From the NCBI GenBank assembly GCA_028532985.1, contig JANCIK010000003.1:2304001-2368000 (forward strand): a DNA stretch of 64,000 bases, given 5' to 3'. A program made the translations under genes and the position numbers. Position 1 is the stretch's first letter. Every line of letters starts with the position of its first letter. The notes under the pieces are model-generated. The model searched no databases. It was not told the DNA's origin and saw nothing but the letters and a program-made list of their open reading frames with translations. This DNA comes from Stropharia rugosoannulata. Its lineage: Eukaryota > Basidiomycota > Agaricomycetes > Agaricales > Strophariaceae. This document shows positions 47,942-59,962 of this stretch, piece by piece.

Positions 47942-48802
47942 TCATAAAGACTTCAGCGACTGTACCTACTGCCATGGTTTTTTGTTTGGTTATCGTTTTC
48001 CTTTCTTTCATTATCTGTCTTGTTCCCTGTAATACCCCATTGCATGTTTTCTCTCCATGGAATTTTGGATACACAACACTACACCTGTCTTTCCTTCATT
48101 CCTCTTTGGTCAAGAACTTGCTTTCTGTCAGATTCATTACATGTCTTATACCGTTGGTTTTTGGCCATACATCCTCACTTTCAGCCGGCCAAGAATATTT
48201 TAGCCATTTAATTATAATCACGAGATTCAGTTCGTCGTCGGTCTAGATGTTCGTCCCATGGATGATGAGACGGAGCGGGTTGCGGAGGTCCTTATGCCGC
48301 TGTATCGACTATGTACTTAGGAGAGGGAGGTTAACCCCTGATTGGCTCCAATAACTGTATCAATTGCATCCCTCGATAAGGACTGAAATGCACGGCCGTG
48401 CATCGGCATCCCTAACGAGGGTATGTTGAGTGCAACAAGGTGCAATAATACTGTCAATGGTGCTCAATGGTGGCATCTTATGTGTGCGGTATCTACGTCG
48501 AGCCTTTGTCAGAGTATTTTTTACTTAGTTTTGGATTGACACGTCGAATGTATGCAGAGCATGGTATTAAAATTTAGCATTTACGCTCAAAACAGGCCAT
48601 TATGAGCCCATTCAGAGGACATGAGTGATTCCCGGAGTAAAAACCAAAAATCATGCAATATTAGAAGGCGGCGAAGCGGGTAACTCCGACAGCGGCCGAC
48701 CCCAAGGGATTTAGAGGAATCAACCGAGTAGCATGGCCCTGCATACCCTATTTTTTCTTTCCTTCCTACCTCTATCTTCTCATCCCTTCTCCTTTCTTCA
48801 AC
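47942..48802. other. Intergenic with a 16-bp palindrome
   Basis: About 860 bp. A perfect 16-bp palindrome, ATGCACGGCCGTGCAT, lies at 48388-48403, about 400 bp upstream of YHM2. The open frames are T-rich and not conserved. Confidence 0.55.
48388..48403. promoter_or_regulatory. Perfect 16-bp palindrome upstream of YHM2
   Basis: ATGCACGGCCGTGCAT reads the same on both strands. Its CGG/CCG core with flanks is the type of site bound by dimeric fungal zinc-cluster activators, but whether it is bound is inference. Confidence 0.5.
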
Positions 48803-50246
48803 ATGGGTGTCGCCGCTGAACCAGGTCAGAAGGGTATTAATTGGTCCAACATTGCTGTTGGTGAGCATGAGCCGATTCCGCCTATACGTATACCCAGTAC
48901 TGACCTTCGGCATTAGGTGGCATCATGAACATGGTATGTTTTCCGACGCCTGTGCGTCCGAACGACTTGACTCAACAGCACATTAATGTTTCTTAGTTTG
49001 TAAGTGCAATTTTTTGTCCCATGTCCTATGAAGCTCGTGTTTACCCGTTCTCTCGTTTTTAGGAGGCAAGTCGCGTCGCTGCATTCCTAGATTTTGGGGT
49101 AGTTTCCAACCTACGTGTTACAGGTGACCACGCTCGGTCAGCCATTGGAGGTCCTGAAGACCCAAATGGCTGCAAATCGGTCGCAGACGATGCTGCAGGC
49201 TTGCAAGACCGTTTGGAGTCGGGGCGGCTTTGTTGGGTTCTACCAGGGCTTGATCCCATGGGTGCGTTTACCCTTAGCATACTCTGTCTGCATAATCTTA
49301 CTCGACGTTTGACAACAGGCATGGATTGAGGCGTCTACTAAAGGCGCCGTCCTAATTTTTGCTGCTTCTGAAGTAGAGTCTGCTTCGCTCAACGCGGGTA
49401 TTAACCCTGGGTTGGCTGGTCTGCTTGGCGGTATGACGGGTGGTATTGCACAGGCATATGCGACTATGGGTATGTCATATAATTCACCCTGAGCATACAA
49501 TGGATGCGACATTCCTCGTGCCACTCGGGCTAATGAATGGTTATAGGTTTTACGACTTGCATGAAAACCGCTGAAATTACCCGCGCCAAAACTGCGGCCA
49601 CCGGTGTCAAGCCTCCTTCGACATGGGCTGTCTTTGCTGATATCTACCGTCGCGAAGGACTTGCCGGCGTCAACAAGGGTGTTAACGCGGTGGCTGTTCG
49701 CCAATGCACTAACTGGGGTTCTCGGTATGGCTTCTCTGCGTGTTGAAGAATAAGGTCCCGCTACTTATATGGTTTCAAGTATGGGTTTTGCTCGTCTAGC
49801 CGAACAGGGTATCCGCAAGGTAAAGGGTAAAGGCGAAACGGACAAACTAAGCGCGGTTGATAAAATCCTTGCGTCCTCTATCGGTGGTGCTCTGGCTACC
49901 TGGAATCAACCCATTGAAGTTGTTCGCGTCGAGGCAAGTAATCAAAAATTTAAGCACGCCCACCTTACTAAATTTCTTCTAGATGCAAAGCATGGCGAAG
50001 AGTACCGCCAATGCTAACCGACCTGCGAAGCTGACGATCTTCAACACACTCGGCTTCATCTACAAAGAGAACGGTATCAAGGGATTGTACCGCGGCGTTA
50101 CCCCTCGTATTGGCCTTGGTATCTGGCAAACAATATGCATGGTTTCCTTTGCTGATTATGTTAAAGCCTGGTTCGTCTTCATCTATTGTGTTTTACTAGA
50201 AATTGACTGACATGACATTCCAATGTGCAGGGTGAAGGGCAAGTAA
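48803..50246 (+). CDS. YHM2: Mitochondrial carrier YHM2 (citrate/2-oxoglutarate type)
   Basis: Inner-membrane exchanger of citrate and 2-oxoglutarate that supports NADPH transfer and is tied to mtDNA maintenance. Exons 48803-48860, 48917-48933, 48997-48999, 49063-49065, 49124-49261, 49319-49469, 49547-49724, 49780-49933, 49983-50170 and 50231-50246 give 301 residues. Family blocks in order: [75 protein letters not shown] ([13 protein letters not shown]), [14 protein letters not shown] and [17 protein letters not shown]. The usual carrier signature, PxD/ExxR, takes the form QPLEVLK and QPIEVVR, the variant typical of Yhm2. Two exons are only 3 nt long (one Phe, one Glu codon), and two introns begin with GC (49066, 49934). 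Confidence 0.93.
48997..49065 (+). other. Two 3-nt micro-exons separated by a 63-nt intron
   Basis: TTT at 48997-48999 lies between ...CTTAG and GTAAGT. GAG at 49063-49065 lies between ...TTTAG and GCAAGT. Together they supply the FE of NMFEVTTLGQP. Each flanking intron has a typical length here (63, 63 and 58 nt). Skipping TTT would leave a 129-nt intron, unlike its neighbours, and skipping GAG would remove a family residue. Confidence 0.7.
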
Positions 50247-50517
50247 TTTAAAATAGACGATAGATATGTTGGATCGCTTTATACCGTAATTATAGATTTA
50301 TACCTGGATAGTGGCATCTTCCTAAGGACTTGTATGCTGTTGACCAGGGGTCCTTGAGCTTGAGCTTGAATGTTCGTGATTTCAAGGTACAGTTCATGTT
50401 ATGTGCGGAAGCAATTATATATGATCGGGTGACTGTCGGCCCGGTAGTAGCTGTAAACCTTACCCCGCATCATTCAAAAGCAGCGACATATTGACCTCTC
50501 CATCCCCTGACCTTAAC

Positions 50518-51455
50518 ATGGCCTCTGTCACTTCCTCGAAAGCTCCTCATCCTCTTCTTGTCAAGTATTTAGCGCAGCTGGCGCAACATCCTCTGCGCAC
50601 GAAGTGTATAACAACCGGTCTGCAATCGTTACGTGTTCACTCCGCCCGGTGTTCGCTAACTAGTAGTGCACAGGTACACTCTCTTTCCTGCAGGAGGTCC
50701 TTGGAAGCAACCTTTCCGGATCACCGAGAAAGGTGTCAAAGGATGACCCGGCCCTCGTCCGCGCGCTAAACAGCGCACACATCAATACCAAAGCCGTCAA
50801 AATGGCAATCTACGGCTTCCTCGTCTCCGCGCCCCTCAGCCACGTCCTCATCGGCCTGCTGCAGAAGGCATTCGCAGGCAAGACGTCTCTGCGTGCCAGA
50901 ATCGCCCAGATCCTTGCGAGTAACCTTCTCATCTCGCCCATCCAGACATGCAGTGAGTCGCGGAGTCCAGGTCGGCCTCGCTTGCCGAGTGTTGCTGACG
51001 TCGTGCACTAGCCTACCTTGCGTCCATGGCCGTGATCAACGGTGCCACGTCTCTTGACGAAATTGTCAAGACCGTCAAGGCTGGATTTTTTGCAGTAATT
51101 AGAGTGCGTTCAGATTTCAAATTTTCGATATCCATCTTTCGTCATATTAAATCTTCCTGTTTAGATTTCATGGGTCGTATCGCCTTTGTCAATGACGATT
51201 GCTCAAAGGTTCATCCCGGTTGAGGTCAGTAGCTTTTCCTAATAAGTTGCACATCGGTTTAACTGAGGGCTTATAGCTTTGGGTTCCATTCTTCAATGCA
51301 ATCCAATTTGTCCTTGGTGTACGTTGTTGAAAGGGTATTATACTCAAACTATCTGCTCATAATATTCCTACCAGACCTATTTCAATATTCGCGTCAAGCA
51401 AATGCGCCTTGCCGCTGTCAAGAAGGAGAAGAAAGACCAAGAACGCAAAGATTAA
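50518..51455 (+). CDS. Mpv17/PMP22-family membrane protein, PXMP2-like
   Basis: Small channel-type protein of peroxisomal or mitochondrial membranes. Exons 50518-50617, 50674-50952, 51012-51103, 51165-51224, 51275-51316 and 51375-51455 give 217 residues. Conserved pieces are LLVKYLAQLAQHPLRTKCIT, FLQEVLGSNLSG, KAVKMAIYGFLVSAPLSHVL, SNLLISPIQT, AGFFAVIRISWVVSPLSMTI, ELWVPFFNAIQFVLGTYFNI and RVKQMRLA. SW-V-P and W-PFFN are the hallmarks of the family, with four membrane segments. The basic end AAVKKEKKDQERKD is typical of peroxisomal members. The substrate is unknown. Convergent with TRS85, with 121 bp between stops. Confidence 0.85.
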
Positions 51456-51576
51456 TGCAACATTGGCTGTTTATTTTCTATTACGACGTGCATGTTGTCC
51501 ACCATATCCCATTATTACCTGCTATACACAGGCCTATATGTATACAAGTTGCTCTATTTTACATGAGGATTTTGAT

Positions 51577-54500
51577 CTATTCACAAGCTGAATTCTTTTC
51601 ATTGCTAACCACAATGGTGACCGTGCTGTCCTGTGAATCTTGCAAGTATCGCCTCTTCCTGCCAACATTTCCATCATCCTTTGATGGAACTGTTATTTCG
51701 CTTTCTAATGCCCATCCGTTAATGGCATATGTTCCAGGAGAACTAATCCATAGATGAGGTTGAACAACAGTAAGTTCTGTCGGTGGTATGGTTCCGCGGA
51801 AAGTGAGACGACCCAGGTAAGGAGGTTGTGCGTACCTGAATTACCATACAATGCTATCAAAATATTGATACAAAAACACAGAAAACCCTACTCACGATGA
51901 ATTTGCAGAACTTGTCTGCGAAGCATTCAGTTTCAGTACATACTTAACAGGCAACTGCAAGGAATGATTTCGTAGTTGGAAGTCGACAGGTACTCGGCAA
52001 GGCCTGTAAATGTCCGATCAGTAAATCCTTTTCCCAAAGTAAATATTTTTCGTACCCAGCACTAAAGTCATGACTTTGAGGAGCGATGTTTTTCAATGCG
52101 ACAGAAAGGGGGTTCATTTCCATGTTCCAGTCACTCCCTCGTATAGCATCTAATATTTCTATATTTTCCCGTCGTGTTTCCGCGTACATACTTCGCTTCG
52201 CCTTCGCATTCTCCGCTTCTTCCAAGATCTCTTCCAGAGCAGCATGTCCCGCACCCAAGACCAGACCATGAGCACTGACATATCCTGATATGTGCTGAGA
52301 TGGAATCTCCCAGAAGATAATGACGTCGAGAGCGTTTGGATTGTAGAGTGGAAATATGAAGGGATAAGATGCAGATGATATGTAAGAGTGCACTCGGGAG
52401 AGATCACTGGAAACATATTTTTGCCGACTATTGTGGATAAAGGCGACGGCGCGCTCGGATTGAAGTGATATTTTAGATGGAGACTACCCAACACAGGTGA
52501 GTGATATGTATTGCAAGAACAAGAAGCAATCACCTCGGAAATATGGCAGCATTGCATATCTATCGATGGGGGCATGGAAGAGCCAACTTCGGCTCCTTTA
52601 AGAACTGTTTCAAGTTTTCTTGCCACAAAAGATGAGGCCTCAGCGGATCCGTGACCTTCCAACCACGGGGATGCACCAATGTGTATGCAGGCATGCTGGA
52701 GTGGTGCCACAGTGCAGCTATAGAGAAGTTAACACACTTTATAAAGTACCAACAGCTAGGTTATAACTTACGAAACATTTGTTAATGAGTGACACGACCA
52801 TCGAGGACTCAAAGTTGTGATTTGAGAAATATCTACTGCGTTTGTTGATGAAGTATTGTTCAAGTCAATGTTCAATGCATATAAGTAATCTGATCCTTGT
52901 GAAGGTTCGGCTGAAATGGATAGATCTAAGATGGGTAAGACCCTATAGGGCAAGACAAACTTCGTTGTTCGGAAGGGCTGGGTATCATTCTAAGTGATTT
53001 TCTCGCGTGAGATATGAACAGTTCAACCTCAGCGACTTGAAACAGACCTCTCGGAAGACAAAAAGGATGCAAAGCTCGTGTTTGCCAACGGCTTCATCGT
53101 GAATAACGAACGGGACCTCTAGGTTATCGGCGGGTTGAAGGACCCATGTCTCGTTATCGGCAGAGCTGCTTAAAGCCACACGGAGAGGTTCCGCAGGCTT
53201 CAGCGAATTGGCGAATGTTATCTTTTCGGTAGACATCGTCACTTGTACTGCATGAGATGTTGCGAATTATTTATTTTAAAAAAATCACTTACATTTACCG
53301 AATAATTCGCCGGACCCTAGACTGATCTCATCATCCGCTCCAGAAACTAACCAAATTTCTCCAATGGGTCTTGTACCCGAGTTGGTTAGCCAGAGTCTAC
53401 TTTGCTTATTCTGCCCTTGAAGCAAAGTAAGTGGTCCGCTTTCGGCATATCTGACATCTAGTTTATTATCAGTGGCCACCACCTTAGCCCGAATTATTTG
53501 ATCAGGCGCGTATGTCGGTTGCTGTCGTTGTAACGGAGTATCGTGCAATCGACGCCCGCGCGAAGAAAGAGACTCTAACACAGGTAATTGGCCAAGAAAT
53601 TCATACTTCGCGTGCGTTATAAGCAAGGTCGCCGGTCGCTTGGCCTTCATTGATATCGGAACCTTGAATCATTATTTTCAACATGTGTATCTGCTGTGTG
53701 TAATGTGTTCACGCACCGAGATATATGCCTTGGGTCCCAGAATTACTTCGTTTATGACCTCTACTTCAACGTTCTTGTCTTCAGATTCAGGTTTTCGTGA
53801 TGTATCCTCTGTTACTATCAGAGTCACGTTTGTCAATTTCATCTCCGCATCAAGAGGGTTTCGCATCCAAAGGTCCATCCAAAACAGTTCTGATTGAAGA
53901 AGGTAAATTGGAGGTATTCCTGTACTCCAACGTAGATCATACCGTCAGTGCTGACCTTGCCCCCCGGTATCACAGCGGTTTTATCACCACGGGTTCGCAA
54001 AAAGCTAGTCCAATCCTCTTGTCTAGCGATCCAAACGTCGCTGTCTGCAGATAAATTATCGTCGGGAAACCTCAGCCTAGACTCTTTAGTGGTGCAAAAT
54101 TTAATGGGCACTTGTAGTTCAACGCTAGCCACCTGTTCTAGATTAGTTGACTTCCAGTACTGTTGCACCCGCCAAGTCAGAAACTATGAGAATAGAAAAT
54201 CAGAAAGCGTACACTGTATGCAACCTTAAAATCATCGAGATAAATCTTGTCGTTTACAGGCGCCTTCAATGAACCATCTCCAAGCATGGGTAAACCCGCA
54301 TTGGAGAATGAAGAGGAGCCTCTGAGAAGTTTAAGGAACAGTTTTACAGCCCCAGCCACGTCTCCAGTAGTATACAATAGCCTGCCTGACGGTTTAGCCA
54401 GTTTTAGTGTTGATGAAGAACGTGACTTTCGAATCTTCGTCAGTACTCACCGAGGGGATGTTCTATACCAGATAGTATCTCTTCTAGACCTTCTGAAGTG

Positions 54501-56478
54501 TTGGGTGATTTGCCTTCTGAGTCCCAAAACGACGGAGACAGTTCTTTAGGTATTTTGATGTGGTATAAATCTTGCGCTTTCCGTAAAAAATACATTGTTA
54601 AAGGTTTCTATTTCGGTAGCCAATGAGCGCAAAAAACGATGCAAACCTCGGGGGATACTTACAATACCGCATTTTTCCAGCCTATTAGCCGCTAAAACAT
54701 ACCATAACGCAGCTCTCCTGATAGCCTTTTTCTTGACGCTCAGAAGGGCGGCATGTGCGAGTAGTAATGCAGAGGGAGCTTCTTCTGCCTTCATATAACC
54801 CAAGTGTTAGATATTATCAACGGATCTGTAGGAAACTAACATTGCTAGATGCCCATACAAGCCAACGCTCGCCTTCTAAAACATTGCTTGAGAAGTCCGG
54901 AGGGGGAATACCGGCTTCCCATCGAACAGAGTAGGATAGGGCACGAAGCTGCACATGAGGGGGGATATCTGACGCATTTTGATAAATTGATGAGAGGGCA
55001 GACTGTGCGTGGAGTGGCACTGTAGGACCGGGAGCCAACAGCAAAGGAAGTATATCCTTTACAAACATTCAGTATGAGGTGGCTACGGAGTTCAGATGCG
55101 ACTTACAGACCCACCCTTGCTCTCCTTGCGTAGAGATTCCCAGACGGCGGTGGCCAGTTTATAATCCCCGAGGATAGTCGAGAATTCAGCAAGACGGCGC
55201 TGTTGCGATATGACAGGGATGCTCCCGTTGAGGGATGACGTAGATGATCGACCTTGGACGGGTGTATTGCTTATCGGTGTGGTGGGGGCAGAAGATTGTG
55301 ATCCAAACAAGCGTCGTGTCGAGGAAAATAGTCTTGATGGTAGTCGACGCGTCGAGGAAAACTAGATAATAATATCAGAAATTATTCTTCGAGGGAAAAA
55401 AGAGAGAATTATGCAACGTTTTCATTCCAATCTATGACACATTTTTCCATCCACGGTATCAAACTCATTACAAGAAATTCACGCGTAAAACGGCCGGTTT
55501 GCTGGATATCGGCGTCTTCCATTCTCAATGTATTGATGACAGGCCCATTTCCAACTATAGGAGATGGCGGAACTGGACTTTGGTGAGGTGCGCCATCAGG
55601 ACTTGGCGGTGGAGGTAAGCGGGGTAGTAGAGCAGGTACAGGTACAGGAGGTGGTGGTGTTTGAGGCAATCTGAGGGCAAGTAAATAGGTGTGTAGACCA
55701 AATTGTTTCTTAACAGCGTTGAATAAAGCAGTCGCTCTGTAGGACGTCAGACCACAGCACAGAGATATTGATTATATCGACTTACTCTTCATCAGTCAGA
55801 GGAGAGTTTCGCGGGTGAATAATTAATGTATATCGTAGAAAATTCGTGTCTACCCATGCTGGAAATTGTACACTTCGCGCATGCATGGCGGTAATAGAGT
55901 TTAACGGATTGGGTGCCATTGTGGAGACGGCAAGTATAACTGAATTCTAAATTGATATATGCACACAGGAAATAAGATACGATAAACGTACGAGCAACCG
56001 GATGATTCCAGCTCTCTGTCTTCGCAGGCACAAAGTCGCCTTCGCTGCATCTACGGAGTTCGTCCCACCACGGAGTCCGTAACGTCTCCTTATCTCCAGC
56101 AAGCTCAATATCATGAACCCATTTGGTGCAGCGTTTATTGATACGGGCAGTCATCCAATCGATAGTGCGGATAGCGCGTTGTTCTTCATCTTCTCGACAA
56201 GCCTCCTCCGTTTCTATCAAGTCCGTAAAGCGAAGGTGAAATGAACTATGCGGAACAGACACTAGTGTGGTGGTGCGTGTGGTAACTGCGTTGTATAAAT
56301 GTCAGACTAACATTATGTGCGGAGAGGGAATGCAGTAATTACTCTGAGGAAGAGGAGCAAACGACTGGAGTATATGAGGTAGTGGTGGTAAGGATGACTT
56401 TTCCAGAAGATCCGATAGGTCTGGAGACGACAGAATGCATATTTGAGGGCTGAGAGAGGCAGGGAGAGGCCGCGCCAT
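51577..56478 (-). CDS. TRS85: TRAPP subunit TRS85 (TRAPPC8)
   Basis: Subunit of TRAPPIII, which activates Ypt1/Rab1 for autophagy and ER-Golgi transport. Start MARPLPASLSPQICILSSPD at 56478, then a 53-nt intron to ITTRTTTLVSVPHSSFHLRF. Family pieces: MTARINKRCTKWVHDIELA, ESWNHPVARTFIVSYF, FPAWVDTNFLRYTLIIHPRN and a helical block with RATALFNAVKKQFGLHTYLL. After a Pro-rich insert (PQTPPPPVPVPALLPRLPPP) come RRLAEFSTILGDYKLATAVW, SALSSIYQNASDIP and AAEEAPSALLLAHAALL-like helices (AEEAPSALLLAHAALLS). C-terminal beta-sandwich parts include YLGRLTFRGTIPPTELTVVQ and WISSPGTYAINGWALESEIT. The stop is at 51577. About 15 exons, more than 1,200 residues. Many introns in the middle were placed by frame only. 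Confidence 0.78.
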
Positions 56479-56619
56479 GCCGGGCCAAAACAAGGAAGAG
56501 TGAACGGGCAGACGCCTTCCTCCGAGCGCGTCTCGGCATATTAGTTCCCACGATTTACTATAAATATAATGACCTTTCTGCCGCTAGCTACTAGCACACA
56601 TATACAAAGCACGTAGTAA

Positions 56620-57376
56620 TTAGAAAAATCCTCCACCTCCAAATCCGCCGTCGAAACCTCCGCCTCCAAACCCTCCTCCCATGTCGCCACCTATCATGTC
56701 ACCTAAAAGCAACCCTCCTACCATGCCCCCCATCAAAGGAAGAGCCATACCGCCCATTCCTCCGCGACTGCGTCCATATCCCATTCCCCCATAGTAATCT
56801 CTAGGATACGCGCACTGCGGTGCAGCGTATCGCGTGGTTGAATACTGTGGCTGAGAGTAAAGCTGTTCCATCCGCTTTTGCTGCTGCAAAACAGGTCAGT
56901 GCGCCCTGTGGTATGAAAAGCCAAATGGATATGCACCATTAATAGTTGCTGTCGTTTCCGCTCGTTGTGCTGCTCCATTGAATTTACCGCCTTTGCCTTC
57001 AGCTTATCGAAAAATCCCTGCTTGTGCTTCGGGGGTGGCACACCGACTGGCGTCGCTGGGCGCCCATTGAACGAATGTCTGCGAGGCGGCTCATATGGAG
57101 GCAAGGGCAGCGAAGCATCAGAACCGAAGCTATTCGATCCTCGGACTTTAGCTCGCCGATCTGGATGTTCACTCAGGTAAACCTCGTCCTCGTATGGGTG
57201 CGTCCAAATAGACCGTGGCGGGTCGGCCTTTGTATCGACCTACGTTGTAAGTACTGAACGTTATCATGGGTTATACTGACGAATTTGCTGGTGGTGCGAC
57301 TTGCATAGAAGATATGTCCTGACTTAGGGTCTACTTGCTGTACCCAGCCGTATGGTAATGGTGTTTCTGTGCTCAT
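56620..57376 (-). CDS. WW-domain protein with glycine-rich tail
   Basis: Three exons, about 210 residues. A single N-terminal WW domain opens MSTETPLPYGWVQQVDPKSG, with HIFYASRTTSKF, then after the first intron DTKADPPRSIWTHPYEDE. Both signature Trp are present, and the central Tyr is in IFYAS. WW domains bind Pro-rich peptides. The middle is basic and Pro-rich (PPYEPPRRHSFNGRP, PPPKHKQGFFDKLKAKAVNS), then a Gln/Lys helix. The C-terminus is Gly/Met-rich (GGMGGMALPLMGGMVGGLLL, GGGFGGGGFDGGFGGGGFF). This plan, WW plus Gly-rich tail, occurs in many basidiomycete genomes. I infer a scaffold or adhesion role, with no direct evidence. Confidence 0.85.
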
Positions 57377-57595
57377 GGTCGATTAGCTATACAGCGGCTC
57401 CAACTAGTTGGTCTCTTTTAAGTACGTGACAATGTGGGACCTGGGTCTAGCTTCAGTGGTATGACGACACATTTGTCTAGAGAGCCACCTTTCAACTCGG
57501 TCACGTCATACTTAAGGGGTAGGTGTACAACTGCATGATATAACTAATGTCCCGTAGTATACAATGTACATGAGTGACAATTGTTCCTCCAAAGA

Positions 57596-59726
57596 TTACG
57601 AAGGACCGGGGAGAGGATCCACCCAAGTACCATTCGGCCATAGGGTCGCCGCCATAGTGAAATCTCCGGAGACCCCTTCTGACGAATACTAATATGCAAC
57701 CCATTAACATCACTGAAGGAAATCCAAGAGATGTGTACTCACAGCAAGTCTAAAGAAATGAGGGATAGAGGCATTCAAAAATTGCAGGGAGTAATTAAGC
57801 GCCGGCCCAGCATATCTTTGAACATCATCCACCAAGAGGACGAACCCATCCCAGTTCTCTATCAATGGACCCCACTGGATGGTTTGATTTGGGAAGGGAA
57901 TGGAAGTGTTGTAATTTTTGGAATTTGTTAACCACGTAGGGAGCTCCGTCCCTATAGGTGCGTCTTGACGGAGCTATGATAATTTCGTCAATGAGGCGAA
58001 ATGAAGAGGCAGGAAATAACTCACATCAGCTGCAGTTTGTAAAATAGAATCCAGCCCAAAGGCCGCGCTGCCATTAAGGAAAAGACCAAGCAGCAAACCT
58101 TGATAGATAGCAGAGAGTCTCGTGGGGAAAGCAGTGCCAGGCAAAATAATCATGGGTATAATGTAATGATGGAGACGAAGTGAAAGTCCGGGCAAGAGAG
58201 CAAGAACAAGAGTAACCAGCCCCCCTGCGATGTACCATCCAGCGTAGTAGGGAAGCCATCCAGTTTTCCTAATCACCCGCGCTTGATTAATAGCTAGGAC
58301 GACTATGATGACTAGTAGTACAACCAAAGTCGTTATGGCGCCGTTCCGCTTACCCAAGTCGGAAGATGTTAGCCTACTCAATGGCAATTTGTCGAACGTC
58401 AAGTTATTCAAAACCCCGACCCAGAAGCCGCTAAGATACAGGAAGCATGATTCGACGGGGGCGTTCCTGAACGTAGGCAGGACAAATCGGAATGCCAACC
58501 TCCAGAAGCCGTATGCTATGAATAGTACCGGCAGGAATGTCCCAAAGGCCACGTCTAATTTAGGCGGGGGGCCCATCGGCTGCGAGAACAGAACAACGTG
58601 CCAAAAACCGATGCACACCAGGCTCCAGAAGAGCACGACTGACTTCGGTCTGAATATGATGAAAAGAGCTGATGTTACAAGGACGTTGAAGGCGAGTGCT
58701 CCGTTACGCAGGTCCGAGCAGTGGGATAGTGTCGTTTCTCCAAAAAAGCGAAATGACACAGGGAAAACAGTGGGGAATCCTATTGATTGAAGGCCGTGAG
58801 AATCAAACGGAAGGAAATCCGTGAAATTTCCAAGAAGTTGAAGCGTTCCGCAGCCACCTTTATCATTAGAGACGATTCCACTGGCAAAAGGAATGATTTG
58901 GTTAGTAACTTATCAAGAGGGAAAACGTGTTGGACATACGCTTGGACGGCGGCAGCACAGATAAAACTATCGCCTCTGTATGTTTCCTCGCTATCGCCTC
59001 CTCCGACAATCAACGGCTTAAATGCGATTTGTTCGTTTCCGACTGTTCTCGGATTCTGTAGAATCACATTGTCACATTGTGCTGGACATCGAAAATCAAA
59101 GGTAGAGTTGTCGAAAGGACCGCAGGCCGTTCCATCTTGGCCGCAACCATCATTCGCAAGCCAATAAGTCGACGTGCAGCCAATAAATGATTCGGCCGGA
59201 GTGAGAAAGGACTGCTCTCTGGCAAAGAATGCAAAGCCAATGATATATGCTGCCACAAGGGTGATGAATAACCATGGGGATGTGAGCGGCTTTGTAGCCT
59301 TGATGATTGTCGACTCTACGGGCGCGACAATGTGCGTGTTGCCTATTCTGAGGTCTATGTCCAATGAGGGTGAGGGTGCTACGTATCAAGTTTTAGAGAT
59401 ACACTGTGCAGAGCAGAATATTACTTGCTGGGTAGATCAACCTTTGGTCGGGGACCCCTCACATACAGTACTACCTTGATAATCCAGGCATGCGCGCGGG
59501 GGTTGCGCATTGCAAACGAGCGAGACGTTCTTTCGGCCCAGGCAGGGATCCGTGAGTGTGGTGGTGGATCCGGTGCAGCGTAGAGTGCCTCGAGTTCGTA
59601 AGGTCGGTCCGTTACAACAGTATTTTGCTTAGGTAGAAGTCGGCCTGTGCTGCCTTTTGGAGAGGATTTCGATACGGACATGCGTGAACTCGAGCTGGAA
59701 TTATGGTCCAAACTATCCTGGTCCAT
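57596..59726 (-). CDS. LCCL-domain multi-span membrane protein
   Basis: Start MDQDSLDHNSSSSSRMSVSK at 59726, with a cytosolic Ser/Pro-rich N-terminus. A first membrane helix (PWLFITLVAAYIIGFAFFA) is followed by an LCCL domain facing the lumen or outside: CGQDGTACGPFDNSTFDFRC, PAQCDNVILQNPRTVGNEQI, YRGDSFICAAAVQAGI and NDKGGCGTLQLLG. Six or more further membrane helices follow (FNVLVTSALFIIFRPKSVVL, FGTFLPVLFIAYGFWRLAF, ITTLVVLLVIIVVLAINQA, YIAGGLVTLVLALLPGL), then a C-terminal globular part with FPNQTIQWGPLIENWDGFVL and SEGVSGDFTMAATLWPNGTW, ending at 57596. In animals, LCCL occurs in secreted proteins; fungal members couple it to a membrane bundle. The ligand is unknown. About 640 residues, six to seven exons. 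Confidence 0.82.
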
Positions 59727-59962
59727 GGTGAAACGAGAATGGCCGGAAAGGTCTGAGGAGGATGGGTGAAACTACGCCGGTTGCAGCACGGGCGGATGAG
59801 ATGCCCATGTGAGAACAAGTCGATGATCACGTCCAAAAGGACATCCAGATGCTATATATATCATTGTGGGATAAGACCCCTATTTACAGCAACGATACGC
59901 TTAAGTACAAGTTACAATCGATTCTTTTGATACACAGGTGAATAAAGACCCCAATTTCGCGT

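Noticed and set aside
48587..48913. Minus-strand frame overlapping YHM2 start
   Set aside because: Overlaps the conserved first exon of YHM2 and shows no family features.
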